From NCBI GenBank assembly GCA_021737905.1, contig JAIPDA010000036.1:1-13868 (forward strand): DNA of 13,868 nucleotides, read 5' to 3'. Positions 1-8,195 of the stretch are shown one piece after another. The notes below the pieces were generated by a model. It saw nothing but the letters and a program-made list of their open reading frames with translations. It had not been told where the DNA came from and searched no databases. The translations under genes and the position numbers were made by a program. The DNA is from Rhodoferax sp. Its GTDB lineage: Bacteria; Pseudomonadota; Gammaproteobacteria; Burkholderiales; Burkholderiaceae_C. Each line of letters opens with the position of its first letter. The first letter of the stretch is position 1.

Positions 1-85
1 CGGGCAGGTCCCATTTGGTCTGGGCCATGGCGCTGGCGCCCAGGCTCAGGGCGACGGCGGCTATCAATGCGAACTTGAATTTCAT
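1..85 (-). CDS. N-terminus of an exported protein, probably TRAP-type solute-binding protein (partial)
   Basis: Only the first 28 codons are inside the window, and the gene continues past base 1. The start is the ATG at 85-83, preceded by AGGAG with a 6-base gap. The translation begins with Lys-rich residues (MKFKF), then a hydrophobic core of Ala, Leu and Val, then an AMA|Q signal-peptidase-I type site after residue 21. The mature protein would start QTKWDLP. That beginning, and the divergent metabolic gene next door, suggest a DctP-like periplasmic binding protein of a TRAP transporter, but this rests on a few residues recalled from the family. Export to the periplasm is well supported. The exact family is not, and any secreted binding protein would fit. 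Confidence 0.55.
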   Translation of the reverse strand, partial: MKFKFALIAAVALSLGASAMAQTKWDLP

Positions 86-91
86 GAAGGG

Positions 92-96
92 CTCCT
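92..96 (-). promoter_or_regulatory. Ribosome binding site of the left-edge exported protein
   Basis: The minus strand reads AGGAG here, 6 bases before the ATG at 85-83. It fixes the start of the truncated gene at the left edge. The 149 bases between this gene and the rightward gene at 235 must hold divergent promoters, but I could not pick convincing -35/-10 pairs on either strand. Confidence 0.7.
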
Positions 97-234
97 GGTG
101 AAAGAGGTGGATCAAACAATTTTTCCTGAATCCGAAAGCATATAGGCATATTCCGGGCTGGCTTACTCGGGCATACCCCAAAGGGTGGCCGGCCGCCGGC
201 TTTGGCTTATCCTCGCAGAATTCGCTGGAAAAAC

Positions 235-3200
235 ATGAACGTACCATTTCCCACAAAATCAGCCGCCCCATCAGCCGGCACAGACCGCTGGCAATTCTGG
301 ATAGACCGCGGCGGCACTTTCACCGACGTGGTGGGCAAGCGCCCTGACGGCTCGCTGGTCACGCACAAGCTGCTGTCCGACAACCCTGAGCAGTACCGTG
401 ACGCGGCGGTGGCCGGCATCCGGCACCTGCTTGGTTTGAACCCCGGCGAGCCGGTCAGCGCCCAGCAGGTGGCCTGCGTGAAGATGGGCACGACGGTGGC
501 CACCAACGCGCTGCTAGAGCGCCAGGGCGAACCCACTCTGCTGGTGACCACGCGCGGCTTTCGGGATGCGCTGCGCATTGCCTACCAAAACCGCCCACGC
601 CTGTTTGACCGGCGCATCGTGCTGCCCGAGCTGCTGTACAGCGCGGTGCTTGAAGCCCAAGAGCGTATGGGCGCGCATGGCGATGTGATTCAGGCCCTGG
701 ACGAGGCTGCGCTCAAAGTGCAACTTGAGGCGCAATACGCGCAGGGTCTGCGCAGTGTGGCGATCGTGTTCATGCACGGTTACCGCTTCACGGCGCACGA
801 AAAAGCGGCGCGCCGGCTGGCCGAAGCCGCCGGTTTCACGCAGATCAGCACCTCGCATGAAACCAGCCCGATGATGAAGTTCGTCAGCCGGGGCGACACC
901 ACCGTGGTCGATGCCTACCTGTCGCCCATTTTGCGGCGCTATGTTGAACAGGTGGCTGCCGAGATGCCGGGCGTGCAGCTGTATTTCATGCAGTCTTCGG
1001 GCGGGCTGACCGATGCACATTCTTTTCAAGGCAAAGACGCCATCCTGAGCGGGCCGGCCGGCGGCATTGTCGGCATGGCCCGTACAGCGGCCATTGCGGG
1101 CATGGACAAGGTCATTGGCTTTGACATGGGCGGCACCTCGACCGATGTGTCGCACTACGCCGGCGAGTTCGAGCGCGAGTTTGAGACGCAGGTCGCCGGT
1201 GTGCGCATGCGTGCGCCGATGATGAGCATTCACACCGTGGCCGCCGGCGGCGGTTCGCTCTTGAAGTTTGACGGCGAGCGCTTTCGCGTCGGCCCGCAAA
1301 GCGCAGGCGCCAACCCCGGACCCGCCAGCTACCGGCGCGGCGGCCCGCTGGCTGTGACCGATGCCAACCTCATGGTTGGCAAGGTGCAGCCGCTTTACTT
1401 TCCCCAGGTGTTCGGCCCCAACGCCGATGAGCCGTTGAGCAAGGCTGCCGTCGAAGAAAAATTCGGCGCGCTGGCCGCGCAAACCGGCCGCAGCGCCGAG
1501 GTGGTGGCTGAAGGCTTTATCCACATCGCCGTGCAGCAGATGGCCAATGCCATTAAAAAAATATCGGTGGCGCGCGGCTATGACGTCACGCGTTACACCT
1601 TGCAGTGCTTTGGCGGCGCGGGCGGCCAGCATGCCTGCCATGTGGCCGATGCGCTGGGCATGACGCGCGTGCTGGTGCATCCCCTGGCCGGCGTGCTCAG
1701 CGCCTACGGCATGGGTCTGGCCGACCAGAACGTGATCCGCGAGCAGGCCGTCGAGGCAACGCTGACAGAAGAGGCCATGGCCGGCATTGCGCAGCAGTTG
1801 CAGGCATTGGCAGTCAGTGCCCAAGCTGATTTGCAGCGCCAGGCGCTGAGCGCCGGCGAGCTGCGCGTACACCGGCGTGTGCATGTGCGTTATCAAGGAA
1901 GTGACTCGGCGCTGATCGTGCCCTTTGGCAGCGCAGCGCAAATCGAGGCCGCCTTTGAGGCGGCTTACCGCCAGCGCTTTGCCTTTTTGATGCAGGGCAA
2001 GGCACTGGTGATCGAAGCTGTATCGGTGGAGGCCGTGGTGGCTGGCGACGCGCCCATCGAGCAGCGGCATGAGTTGCATCCGCCGCGCCAGGTGCCGCGC
2101 CGCGACACCGTGCGCATGTACTCCGACGCGCAATGGCACGAGGCCGCGCTGGTGGTGCGCGAAGACCTGCGGCCCGGTGATGTGATTGACGGGCCGGCCA
2201 TCATTGCCGAGAAAAACGCCACCACCGTGGTCGAGCCCGGCTGGCAGGCCAGCCTGAGCGCGCTGGACCACCTGGTGCTGGAGCGGCGCACAGCGCGCCC
2301 CACGCAGTTTGCCGCCGGCACCTCCGTGGACCCGGTGTTGCTGGAGGTTTTCAACAACCTGTTCATGAACATCGCTGAGCAGATGGGCCTGCAGCTGCAA
2401 AACACCGCGCATTCAGTCAATATCAAAGAGCGGCTGGACTTCAGCTGCGCGCTCTTTGACACCGACGGCAACCTGATCGCCAATGCGCCTCACATGCCGG
2501 TGCACCTGGGGTCTATGGGCGAAAGCATCAAGACCGTGATCCGCTACAACGCCGGCCGCATGCACCCGGGCGATGTGTTCGTGCTCAACGACCCGTACCA
2601 CGGCGGCACCCACCTGCCGGACATCACGGTCATCACGCCGGTGTACCTGAGTGACAGCGATGCCCAGCCGGCTTTTTACGTCGGCTCGCGCGGTCACCAC
2701 GCTGATATAGGCGGTATCACGCCCGGCTCCATGCCGCCTTTTTCAAGCTCTATTCAAGAAGAAGGCGTGCAGATCAACAACGTCAAACTGGTTGATCGTG
2801 GCGTGCTGCGTGAGACCGAGATGCTGGCCTTGCTGCAAAGCGGGCCGTACCCGAGCCGCAACCCGGCGCAGAACATGGCTGACTTGAAGGCGCAGATTGC
2901 GGCCAACGAAAAAGGTCTGCAAGAGCTGCGCAAGATGGTGGCGCAGTTTGGTCTGGACGTGGTGCTGGCTTACATGAACCATGTGCAGGACAACGCAGAA
3001 GAGTCGGTTCGCCGCGTCATCACGCGCCTGAAAGACGGCGCCTTCACCTTGCCGCTGGACAACGGCGCGCAGATTCAGGTGGCGATCCGCGTCAATGCGG
3101 CTGCGCGCAGCGCGGAGATTGATTTCACCGGCACTTCGGCGCAGCAGGCCAACAACTTCAATGCACCCACGGCCGTGTGCATGGCAGCGGTGCTGTATGT

Positions 3201-3888
3201 GTTTCGTACGCTGGTGGACGACGACATTCCGCTCAACGCGGGCTGCCTCAAGCCGCTCAAGGTCATCATTCCGGCGGGCTCCATGCTCAACCCTAACCCG
3301 CCGGCCTCGGTGGTGGCGGGCAATGTAGAGACCTCGACTTGCATCACCAATGCGCTCTACGGCGCGCTCGGCGTGATGGCCGCCAGCCAGTGCACCATGA
3401 ACAACTTTACGTTTGGCAACGCTCGTTACCAGTACTACGAGACGGTTTCAGGCGGCTCGGGTGCGGGCGGGCAGTTCAATGCGCAGGGCGGGCTGACGGG
3501 CGGCTTTGATGGCACAAGCGTCGTGCAAACGCACATGACCAATTCGCGATTGACCGACCCGGAGGTGCTGGAGTTTCGCTTTCCGGTGCATCTTGAAAGT
3601 TACGAAATTCGACAAGGCTCGGGTGGTGCCGGCCAATGGCAGGGCGGCCATGGCGGCGTGCGGCGGGTGCGCTTTTTGGAGCCGATGACGGCCGGCATTT
3701 TGTCGAACGGCCGTGAACACGGCGCTTTTGGCACGGCCGGTGGACAAGCTGGCCAGGTGGGGGTGAACCGGGTGCTGCGCGCAGACGGCAGCGTGGAAGT
3801 GCTGGGGCATATCGGGCAGGTCGACATGCTGGCGGGCGAAGTATTTGAGGTTCAGACGCCCGGCGGCGGCGGGTTTGGGCAAGCCTGA
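235..3888 (+). CDS. 5-oxoprolinase, ATP-hydrolysing (fused HyuA-HyuB type)
   Basis: This is probably the cytosolic enzyme that opens 5-oxo-L-proline (pyroglutamate) to L-glutamate with ATP hydrolysis. Residues 24-31 read DRGGTFTD, the N-terminal hydantoinase A/oxoprolinase signature. MGTTVATNALLERQG follows at about 84-98, and FDMGGTSTD at 296-304 is the phosphate-binding motif of the ASKHA-like HyuA core. The HyuB half begins near residue 697, with HSVNIKERLDFS from about 726, and the protein ends in a Gly-rich GGGGFG tail. At 1217 residues it has the length of single-chain oxoprolinases. Hydantoinases and acetone or acetophenone carboxylases usually have separate A and B subunits. I chose ATG 235 over the upstream TTG at 202 because GGAAA lies just before it and the conserved domain starts soon after. 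The divergent, probably transporter, gene could supply a substrate (inference). A related hydantoinase activity cannot be excluded. Confidence 0.88.
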   Translation: MNVPFPTKSAAPSAGTDRWQFWIDRGGTFTDVVGKRPDGSLVTHKLLSDNPEQYRDAAVAGIRHLLGLNPGEPVSAQQVACVKMGTTVATNALLERQGEPTLLVTTRGFRDALRIAYQNRPRLFDRRIVLPELLYSAVLEAQERMGAHGDVIQALDEAALKVQLEAQYAQGLRSVAIVFMHGYRFTAHEKAARRLAEAAGFTQISTSHETSPMMKFVSRGDTTVVDAYLSPILRRYVEQVAAEMPGVQLYFMQSSGGLTDAHSFQGKDAILSGPAGGIVGMARTAAIAGMDKVIGFDMGGTSTDVSHYAGEFEREFETQVAGVRMRAPMMSIHTVAAGGGSLLKFDGERFRVGPQSAGANPGPASYRRGGPLAVTDANLMVGKVQPLYFPQVFGPNADEPLSKAAVEEKFGALAAQTGRSAEVVAEGFIHIAVQQMANAIKKISVARGYDVTRYTLQCFGGAGGQHACHVADALGMTRVLVHPLAGVLSAYGMGLADQNVIREQAVEATLTEEAMAGIAQQLQALAVSAQADLQRQALSAGELRVHRRVHVRYQGSDSALIVPFGSAAQIEAAFEAAYRQRFAFLMQGKALVIEAVSVEAVVAGDAPIEQRHELHPPRQVPRRDTVRMYSDAQWHEAALVVREDLRPGDVIDGPAIIAEKNATTVVEPGWQASLSALDHLVLERRTARPTQFAAGTSVDPVLLEVFNNLFMNIAEQMGLQLQNTAHSVNIKERLDFSCALFDTDGNLIANAPHMPVHLGSMGESIKTVIRYNAGRMHPGDVFVLNDPYHGGTHLPDITVITPVYLSDSDAQPAFYVGSRGHHADIGGITPGSMPPFSSSIQEEGVQINNVKLVDRGVLRETEMLALLQSGPYPSRNPAQNMADLKAQIAANEKGLQELRKMVAQFGLDVVLAYMNHVQDNAEESVRRVITRLKDGAFTLPLDNGAQIQVAIRVNAAARSAEIDFTGTSAQQANNFNAPTAVCMAAVLYVFRTLVDDDIPLNAGCLKPLKVIIPAGSMLNPNPPASVVAGNVETSTCITNALYGALGVMAASQCTMNNFTFGNARYQYYETVSGGSGAGGQFNAQGGLTGGFDGTSVVQTHMTNSRLTDPEVLEFRFPVHLESYEIRQGSGGAGQWQGGHGGVRRVRFLEPMTAGILSNGREHGAFGTAGGQAGQVGVNRVLRADGSVEVLGHIGQVDMLAGEVFEVQTPGGGGFGQA

Positions 3889-3897
3889 AGCACCAGC

Positions 3898-4215
3898 TTA
3901 ATTTGGGTTGTTGGCTTTGTTTGTACCGGATTTGTCAGTGGCGGATTTGGGCATGTAGCCCACACCGTTCACGCTCAGCCCTGCTTCAGATAGCTTGGCG
4001 GCAGAATTTTCGCCCAGGCCTTTGACCCGTGAGATCAGGTCGGCCCAGCTCTTGAACTCCGCCTTTTTGCGCTCGGCCAGGATCAGCCGGGTGGTGGCCG
4101 GGCCAAGGCCTTTGATGCCATCGAGATCGGCTTCGCTGGCCTGGTTGATTTCAACCCCGGCCAAAGCCAGGCTCAGGGGTAAGCAGGCTAAAAAAGCGAT
4201 GAATTTTTTGCGCAT
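3898..4215 (-). CDS. Secreted ComEA-like helix-hairpin-helix protein
   Basis: This 105-residue protein has a clear signal peptide: MRKK, a hydrophobic stretch, and probable cleavage after ALA at residue 19. A ComEA-type double helix-hairpin-helix domain fills residues 21-83. It starts VEINQAS, with hairpins GLGPA at 36-40 and KGLG at 65-68, and an FKSWADL helix between them. ComEA proteins bind double-stranded DNA in the periplasm and pull it in during natural transformation, and this one has the size of Gram-negative ComEA. The C-terminal 20 residues are Lys/Asn/Ser-rich and look disordered. No other competence gene is visible, so the DNA-uptake role is inferred from the family only. It converges on the oxoprolinase with a 9-base gap and stands alone. 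The start ATG at 4215-4213 has only a weak upstream GAGA. Confidence 0.85.
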   Translation of the reverse strand: MRKKFIAFLACLPLSLALAGVEINQASEADLDGIKGLGPATTRLILAERKKAEFKSWADLISRVKGLGENSAAKLSEAGLSVNGVGYMPKSATDKSGTNKANNPN

Positions 4216-4249
4216 GAGGGATTCTCTATTAAAGGGATTGAAAACCTAA

Positions 4250-4259
4250 CGAAGCTTCG
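4250..4259. repeat. 10-bp perfect palindrome between divergent genes
   Basis: CGAAGCTTCG is a perfect palindrome lying 35 bases upstream of the comEA-like start and 85 bases upstream of the glycosyltransferase start. It could be a small operator for either divergent gene, but one 10-bp palindrome is easily due to chance. No matching second copy was seen nearby. Confidence 0.25.
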
Positions 4260-4344
4260 CTGCAACTGGTTGACGGCTCGGCAGCATTAAAGCGACAGGC
4301 GCAGTGCGATACTCAGCGTGGCATCTCCTCTTTCAGCCGGCCGC

Positions 4345-5430
4345 ATGAACCCAGAAGTCATTGTCACCAACATCAAAAAGCGCTTTACCGGCGTTTCCGG
4401 CACCGTCAACGCCTTGCTGCCGGTGCAGGCGCGCACGCTGCCCATCGCTTACCTGGGCTCGGACATGCCGGGTGCGGTGTTGGCAACCAAGCAAAGCGGC
4501 GAGCGCTTTGCGCGGCTGAGCTTTTGGCAAGCGCTGAGGGTTTCAGCCAAGCGGCTGCCCGACGATCGCAAGCGCATCTGGCATGTGCGGCGTGACCCCG
4601 AAATGATGCTGGCTATTTTCTTGCGTGATGTGCTGCGCCTGCCGATTTCACTGGTCTTCACCTCGGCTGCCAAGCACCGGCATTCGTGGTTTCCGCGCTG
4701 GCTGATCGCCAACATGGATGGCGTCATTTCGACCACCCCGGAGGCTGCCAGCTATGTGCCCAACACCACGCGCGTAGTGCCGCATGGCATCAGTCTGGAG
4801 CGCTTTTCTCCGCCTGACAACAAGCTCACGGTGTGGCAGAGAACTGGCCTGGCCGGGCGCTACGGCATTGGCGTTTTTGGCCGCGTGCGGCCTGACAAAG
4901 GCAGCGACATTTATGTTGAAGCCATGCTCGAACTGCTGCCGGAGTTTCCGGACTACACCGCCGTGATCGCCGGCCTGTGCCAACCGCAACATGAGGCCTT
5001 CAAACAGGCGCTGGTGGACAAAGTGGCTGCACGGGGCTTGTCCGAGCGCATCATTTTTTTAGGGGAAATCGCGCCTGACGCCGTGGGCCAGTGGTACCAG
5101 AACGTGCTGATCACTGTCGCTTGCCCGCGCTACGAGCCTTTTGGCCTGACCCCGCTCGAAGGCATGGCTTGCGGCTGCGCCGTGGTGGCCAGTGACACGG
5201 GTGCCTTCAAGACCATCGTTGACGAAGGTGTGACTGGTCATGTGGTGCCCACGGATGATGTTGCCGCGCTGGTGGCTGCGCTGCGCCCCGTCATGCAAGA
5301 GCCGCTGCACGCAGCTGAGATGGGCCGCTTGGGACGCCAGCGCGTCGAGCAGATGTTCTCTGTGGAGCGCGAGGCGGCGGGTGTGGCGGCGGTGTACGCT
5401 CATGTATGGGGCAAGGCTGAGACCGTTTGA
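4345..5430 (+). CDS. GT4 glycosyltransferase, LpcC-like (LPS core)
   Basis: This GT4, GT-B fold glycosyltransferase has 361 residues and probably acts on the cytoplasmic face of the inner membrane. The N-terminal half carries NIKKRFTGVSGTV, an IWHVRRDPEMM segment, and VFTSAAKHRH followed by WLIANMDGVI. These features resemble rhizobial/brucellar LpcC, which adds mannose to Kdo of the LPS core (comparison from memory). The C-terminal half has the donor-binding GRVRPDKG at 179-186 and the EX7E motif, E264 to E272, in EPFGLTPLE. I chose ATG 4345 because the conserved region starts at once. A GTG at 4318 would add 9 residues, and neither start has a good Shine-Dalgarno sequence. It heads a run of five glycosyltransferase genes in the same direction. 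The GT4 class is sure; the sugar and acceptor are not. Confidence 0.85.
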   Translation: MNPEVIVTNIKKRFTGVSGTVNALLPVQARTLPIAYLGSDMPGAVLATKQSGERFARLSFWQALRVSAKRLPDDRKRIWHVRRDPEMMLAIFLRDVLRLPISLVFTSAAKHRHSWFPRWLIANMDGVISTTPEAASYVPNTTRVVPHGISLERFSPPDNKLTVWQRTGLAGRYGIGVFGRVRPDKGSDIYVEAMLELLPEFPDYTAVIAGLCQPQHEAFKQALVDKVAARGLSERIIFLGEIAPDAVGQWYQNVLITVACPRYEPFGLTPLEGMACGCAVVASDTGAFKTIVDEGVTGHVVPTDDVAALVAALRPVMQEPLHAAEMGRLGRQRVEQMFSVEREAAGVAAVYAHVWGKAETV

Positions 5431-5460
5431 ATCTGCACAGACAGTTAATTTGAGAACCCA

Positions 5461-6267
5461 ATGAACCTGCAAGAAAACTTAAATTCCCGACCCCTGCGGC
5501 TCACGGTCGGCATACTGACGTTGAACGAGGAAAAGCGGATCGCCTCGTGCATCCAAAGCGCTCATTTTGCCGACCAGATTCTGGTCATTGACAGCGGCAG
5601 CCAAGACAAGACCCGCGACATCGCCGCTGCGCTGGGCGCCGAGGTTTTTGAGTACGCCGATTGGCAGGGCTTTGCCGTGCAGCGCAATCGCGTACTCCAA
5701 CACGCCAAGGGCGAATACATCTTCTTTTTAGACGCCGATGAGGAAATGCCGCCCGCCATGCAAGCCGAAATTGAAGCGGTGCTGGCTTCCGGCAAGGACG
5801 AGATCTGGGAGGTGCAATGGAACCAGGTGGCGTTTGGCAGGCCGCTGACCCAGATGAAAATCACAGGTGGTATTGAGCGCATGTTCAAGACTGCATCTAT
5901 CCGGGAATTCACAGGCGTTGTGCATGAACAAGCCGAAATGACACCCGGCTCACGTCAGGTCAGGCGCTTTCGCTCCAGGTTGTTTCATTACTCCCGCGAA
6001 TCGGTTTACGGCAGCCTGAACAAGCTCGCGCAATATGTGCAGTTGGGCGCTGCCAAGCGCGCGCAAGCTGGCAAAACAGGCGGTGTGTTGCGCGGCTTAG
6101 CATCAGCCTTTGCCACCTTCATGCGACTTTATTTCTTCAGGCGTGGTTTTTTGTGCGGCCCTGAAGGTTTTTTGTTTTGTTTCTTCATTTCATTGGAATC
6201 TTTTTTTCGATATACCGCTTTGAAATATGACGCACATGTTTTAAAGCACCTGGCGGCACGCAAATAA
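5461..6267 (+). CDS. GT2 glycosyltransferase, WaaE/KdtX-like (LPS core)
   Basis: This 268-residue GT2 (GT-A fold) enzyme starts its domain with LTVGILTLNEEKRI, then has IDSGSQDKT (D44) and the metal-binding DAD at 91-93 inside FFLDADEEMP. The segments AVQRNRVLQ, WEVQWNQVAFGR and ERMFKT, then VHEQAEM, are typical of the WaaE/KdtX family. Members of that family add glucose to heptose I of the inner core in enterobacteria. The C-terminal amphipathic region (FMRLYFFRRGFLCGPEG, then aromatic residues) likely anchors it to the inner membrane. It begins 30 bases after the upstream glycosyltransferase gene, with only a weak GAGA before the ATG, and is probably co-transcribed. The family is well supported. 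The exact acceptor is inferred from relatives. Confidence 0.85.
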   Translation: MNLQENLNSRPLRLTVGILTLNEEKRIASCIQSAHFADQILVIDSGSQDKTRDIAAALGAEVFEYADWQGFAVQRNRVLQHAKGEYIFFLDADEEMPPAMQAEIEAVLASGKDEIWEVQWNQVAFGRPLTQMKITGGIERMFKTASIREFTGVVHEQAEMTPGSRQVRRFRSRLFHYSRESVYGSLNKLAQYVQLGAAKRAQAGKTGGVLRGLASAFATFMRLYFFRRGFLCGPEGFLFCFFISLESFFRYTALKYDAHVLKHLAARK

Positions 6268-6290
6268 ACGCGAACTGAAATTCACCACGC

Positions 6291-7274
6291 ATGCGAGTCC
6301 TACTGGTCAGCAACTCTTTCATCCCTGTATTCGCTTATGGCGGTACAGAGCGCGTCATCTGGGATCTGGGCCAGGCGCTTGTTGAGCTGGGACATGAGGT
6401 GACTTATCTGGTGGCAGCGGGCACCAGTTGTCCCTTTGCCAAGGTGTTAGAGATCAATCCTGCTGTAGATCTTCGCCTTCAGATTCCGGTTGACATTGAC
6501 ATCGTGCACTTTCAGTTCAACCCGACGTTTGATCTGGATGCAGATTTTGACAAGCCCTATGTAGTGACCGAGCACGGCAACACTGCCGGCGACAAGCGCT
6601 TGCCGTTGAATTCTAATTTTGTGTCTCGCAACCATGCCCAGCGGCATGGTTCTGAGCAATTTGTCTACAACGGCCTGAACTGGGAGGCCTACGGGCCGGT
6701 GGACTTTGAGTTACCTCGTCGCCACCATCATTTTTTGGGCAAGGCGGCATGGCGCGTCAAAAACGTAACGGGCGCGATCGATGTGGCGCTGGAAGCAGGC
6801 GTGAGACTGGCGGTTTTGGGCGGCACAAGGCTCAATCTCAAACGCGGATTTCGCTTTACATGGTCCCGCAAAGTCGAGTTCCACGGCATGGTGGGCGGAC
6901 AGCAGAAGTTTCAATTACTCAACGCTTCCAATGGTCTGGTTTTCCCAGTTCGTTGGCATGAGCCCTTTGGACTGGCCATGATAGAAAGCCTGTATTTTGG
7001 GTGTCCGGTGTTTGCGACGCCCTATGGCTCGCTGCCTGAGCTTGTGGGTCCTGAGTATGGGGTTCTTGCCAGTGAGCGTGAAGTTCTGGCAGAAGCTATC
7101 TTGAGCCAATCCTTTGATTTGCGTGCATGCCATCAACATGCGGTGCAAAGTTTTAATGCAAAGAAAATGGCCATAGGCTACCTCGAGAAATACCAGAAAG
7201 TAGCCGATGGCGACTTCTTGTCGTCCATTCATCCTCAAGCACTCGAGCGTGATGTTCGCTTGCCTTGGGCTTAA
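6291..7274 (+). CDS. GT4 glycosyltransferase, compact form
   Basis: This GT4-type enzyme of 327 residues is short for the family, which often has 350-400. It starts MRVLLVSNSFIPV, followed by the Gly-rich YGGTERVIWDLG of the nucleotide-sugar fold. VVTEHGN is an acceptor-side loop and FLGKAAWRVKN starts the second Rossmann domain. The EX7E motif is E224 to E232 in EPFGLAMIE, followed by GCPVFATPYGSLPELV. No signal peptide or membrane helix is seen. It follows the GT2 gene by 23 bases and precedes the next by 18, so it fits an operon. There is no good ribosome binding site before ATG 6291, which suggests translational coupling. The substrate is unknown. GT4 enzymes of this type often build LPS or capsule chains. 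Confidence 0.83.
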   Translation: MRVLLVSNSFIPVFAYGGTERVIWDLGQALVELGHEVTYLVAAGTSCPFAKVLEINPAVDLRLQIPVDIDIVHFQFNPTFDLDADFDKPYVVTEHGNTAGDKRLPLNSNFVSRNHAQRHGSEQFVYNGLNWEAYGPVDFELPRRHHHFLGKAAWRVKNVTGAIDVALEAGVRLAVLGGTRLNLKRGFRFTWSRKVEFHGMVGGQQKFQLLNASNGLVFPVRWHEPFGLAMIESLYFGCPVFATPYGSLPELVGPEYGVLASEREVLAEAILSQSFDLRACHQHAVQSFNAKKMAIGYLEKYQKVADGDFLSSIHPQALERDVRLPWA

Positions 7275-7283
7275 GCCGAAAAC

Positions 7284-7287
7284 GGAG
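7284..7287 (+). promoter_or_regulatory. Ribosome binding site of the WbbL-like gene
   Basis: GGAG lies 5 bases before ATG 7293 in the short gap after the preceding stop codon at 7272-7274. It is the best Shine-Dalgarno match among the five glycosyltransferase genes and fixes this start. Confidence 0.65.
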
Positions 7288-7292
7288 CCAAG

Positions 7293-8159
7293 ATGCCAAG
7301 ACTTGATGCCGGCGATGTCACTGTGGTGGTGGTGACCTACAACAGCGCGCACTGTTTGCCTGGGCTGTCCAGTGAATTACAAACGATGCGCAACATCATC
7401 GTGGTTGACAACGCGAGCGATGACGACTTGCAGACCCAACTGACATTGACTCTGCCGCAGGCCTCTTTGCTGCGCAACGACCGCAACCTGGGCTTTGGCG
7501 CTGCGAATAACCGTGCGCTGGCGCAGGTTCAAACCCCCTACGCCCTGTTGCTCAACCCGGACTGCCTACCGACAAAGGAGTTTCTTGATGGACTGTTGCA
7601 GGCCGCGGCCGAATTTCCTGATGCCGCCATCCTTGCGCCGCACCTGATCCGGCGCAACGGCACGCCTGAAGTGAGCTACCGTTGGCCTTCCACGCATTGG
7701 GTTTCCAGAGGCCCTAGGGCCGATGGGCCTTGTTGCGTGGGTTTTGTGTGCGGCGCGGTCATGCTGTTGAACATGGATTTGATGAAGCGCATTGGTTTTT
7801 TTGACGAGGCATTTTTTCTTTACTACGAGGACGAAGACTTGTGCCAGCGTGTTTTCTTGGCCGGCCAGCAGATCGTGCTCGTACCCGAGCTCGAGATCAC
7901 GCACCTTTCCCGGGGCTCGGTGAAGGGACGCAACCCGCTCAAGTCAGAGTTCTTCCGCGGCTACCACCACGCACAGTCCAAACTGGTTTTTGAGCGCAAG
8001 TACTTTGGGGTCGCCCTTGCTGCTCGCTTGCGTTGTAAGACTCTGTTGTTGGCTTTGCTGACTCTGGCGCTCAGATTGCTGCTGCCGCAGCCGCGTTACC
8101 TGGCTCGGTTGCTTGGGCGGATTGTTGGGCTTTGCCGGCCTTATCCCATGGGTATTTAG
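7293..8159 (+). CDS. GT2 glycosyltransferase, WbbL/rhamnosyltransferase-like
   Basis: This 288-residue GT-A enzyme has VTVVVVTYNSA at the start, VVDNASDDD next, then NLGFGAANNRAL. LLNPDC, with D90 in the DxD position, and FFLYYEDEDLC (ED pair near 179-182) are typical of the WbbL family, whose members often transfer rhamnose in O-antigen or mycobacterial linkers. GSVKGRNPLKSEFF and a Leu-rich C-terminus (about residues 240-275) follow. The latter may associate with the membrane. Its GGAG ribosome binding site and 18-base gap to the previous stop suit an operon. Rhamnose as donor is a family-based guess, and no dTDP-rhamnose synthesis genes are in the window. Confidence 0.85.
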   Translation: MPRLDAGDVTVVVVTYNSAHCLPGLSSELQTMRNIIVVDNASDDDLQTQLTLTLPQASLLRNDRNLGFGAANNRALAQVQTPYALLLNPDCLPTKEFLDGLLQAAAEFPDAAILAPHLIRRNGTPEVSYRWPSTHWVSRGPRADGPCCVGFVCGAVMLLNMDLMKRIGFFDEAFFLYYEDEDLCQRVFLAGQQIVLVPELEITHLSRGSVKGRNPLKSEFFRGYHHAQSKLVFERKYFGVALAARLRCKTLLLALLTLALRLLLPQPRYLARLLGRIVGLCRPYPMGI

Positions 8160-8195
8160 GTGCGATATATGTTCCTGTAACTTATAAGATTTCAA

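Noticed and set aside
202..234. TTG start extending the oxoprolinase by 11 residues
   Set aside because: The downstream ATG at 235 has GGAAA before it, while the TTG has no ribosome site and adds only a non-conserved basic stretch.
86..234. Divergent promoters between the left-edge gene and the oxoprolinase
   Set aside because: AT-rich hexamers such as CATATA near 139 exist, but no correctly spaced pair was convincing on either strand.
514..2412. 632-codon open frame on the minus strand inside the oxoprolinase gene
   Set aside because: The sense strand encodes a full, motif-rich enzyme over the same bases. The antisense translation is His/Arg/Gly-rich without recognisable domains, as expected in high-GC DNA.
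4270..4313. TTGACG (4270-4275) as -35 of a promoter for the glycosyltransferase run
   Set aside because: No reasonable -10 occurs 16-18 bases downstream. The nearest (GATACT at 4308) is about 32 bases away.
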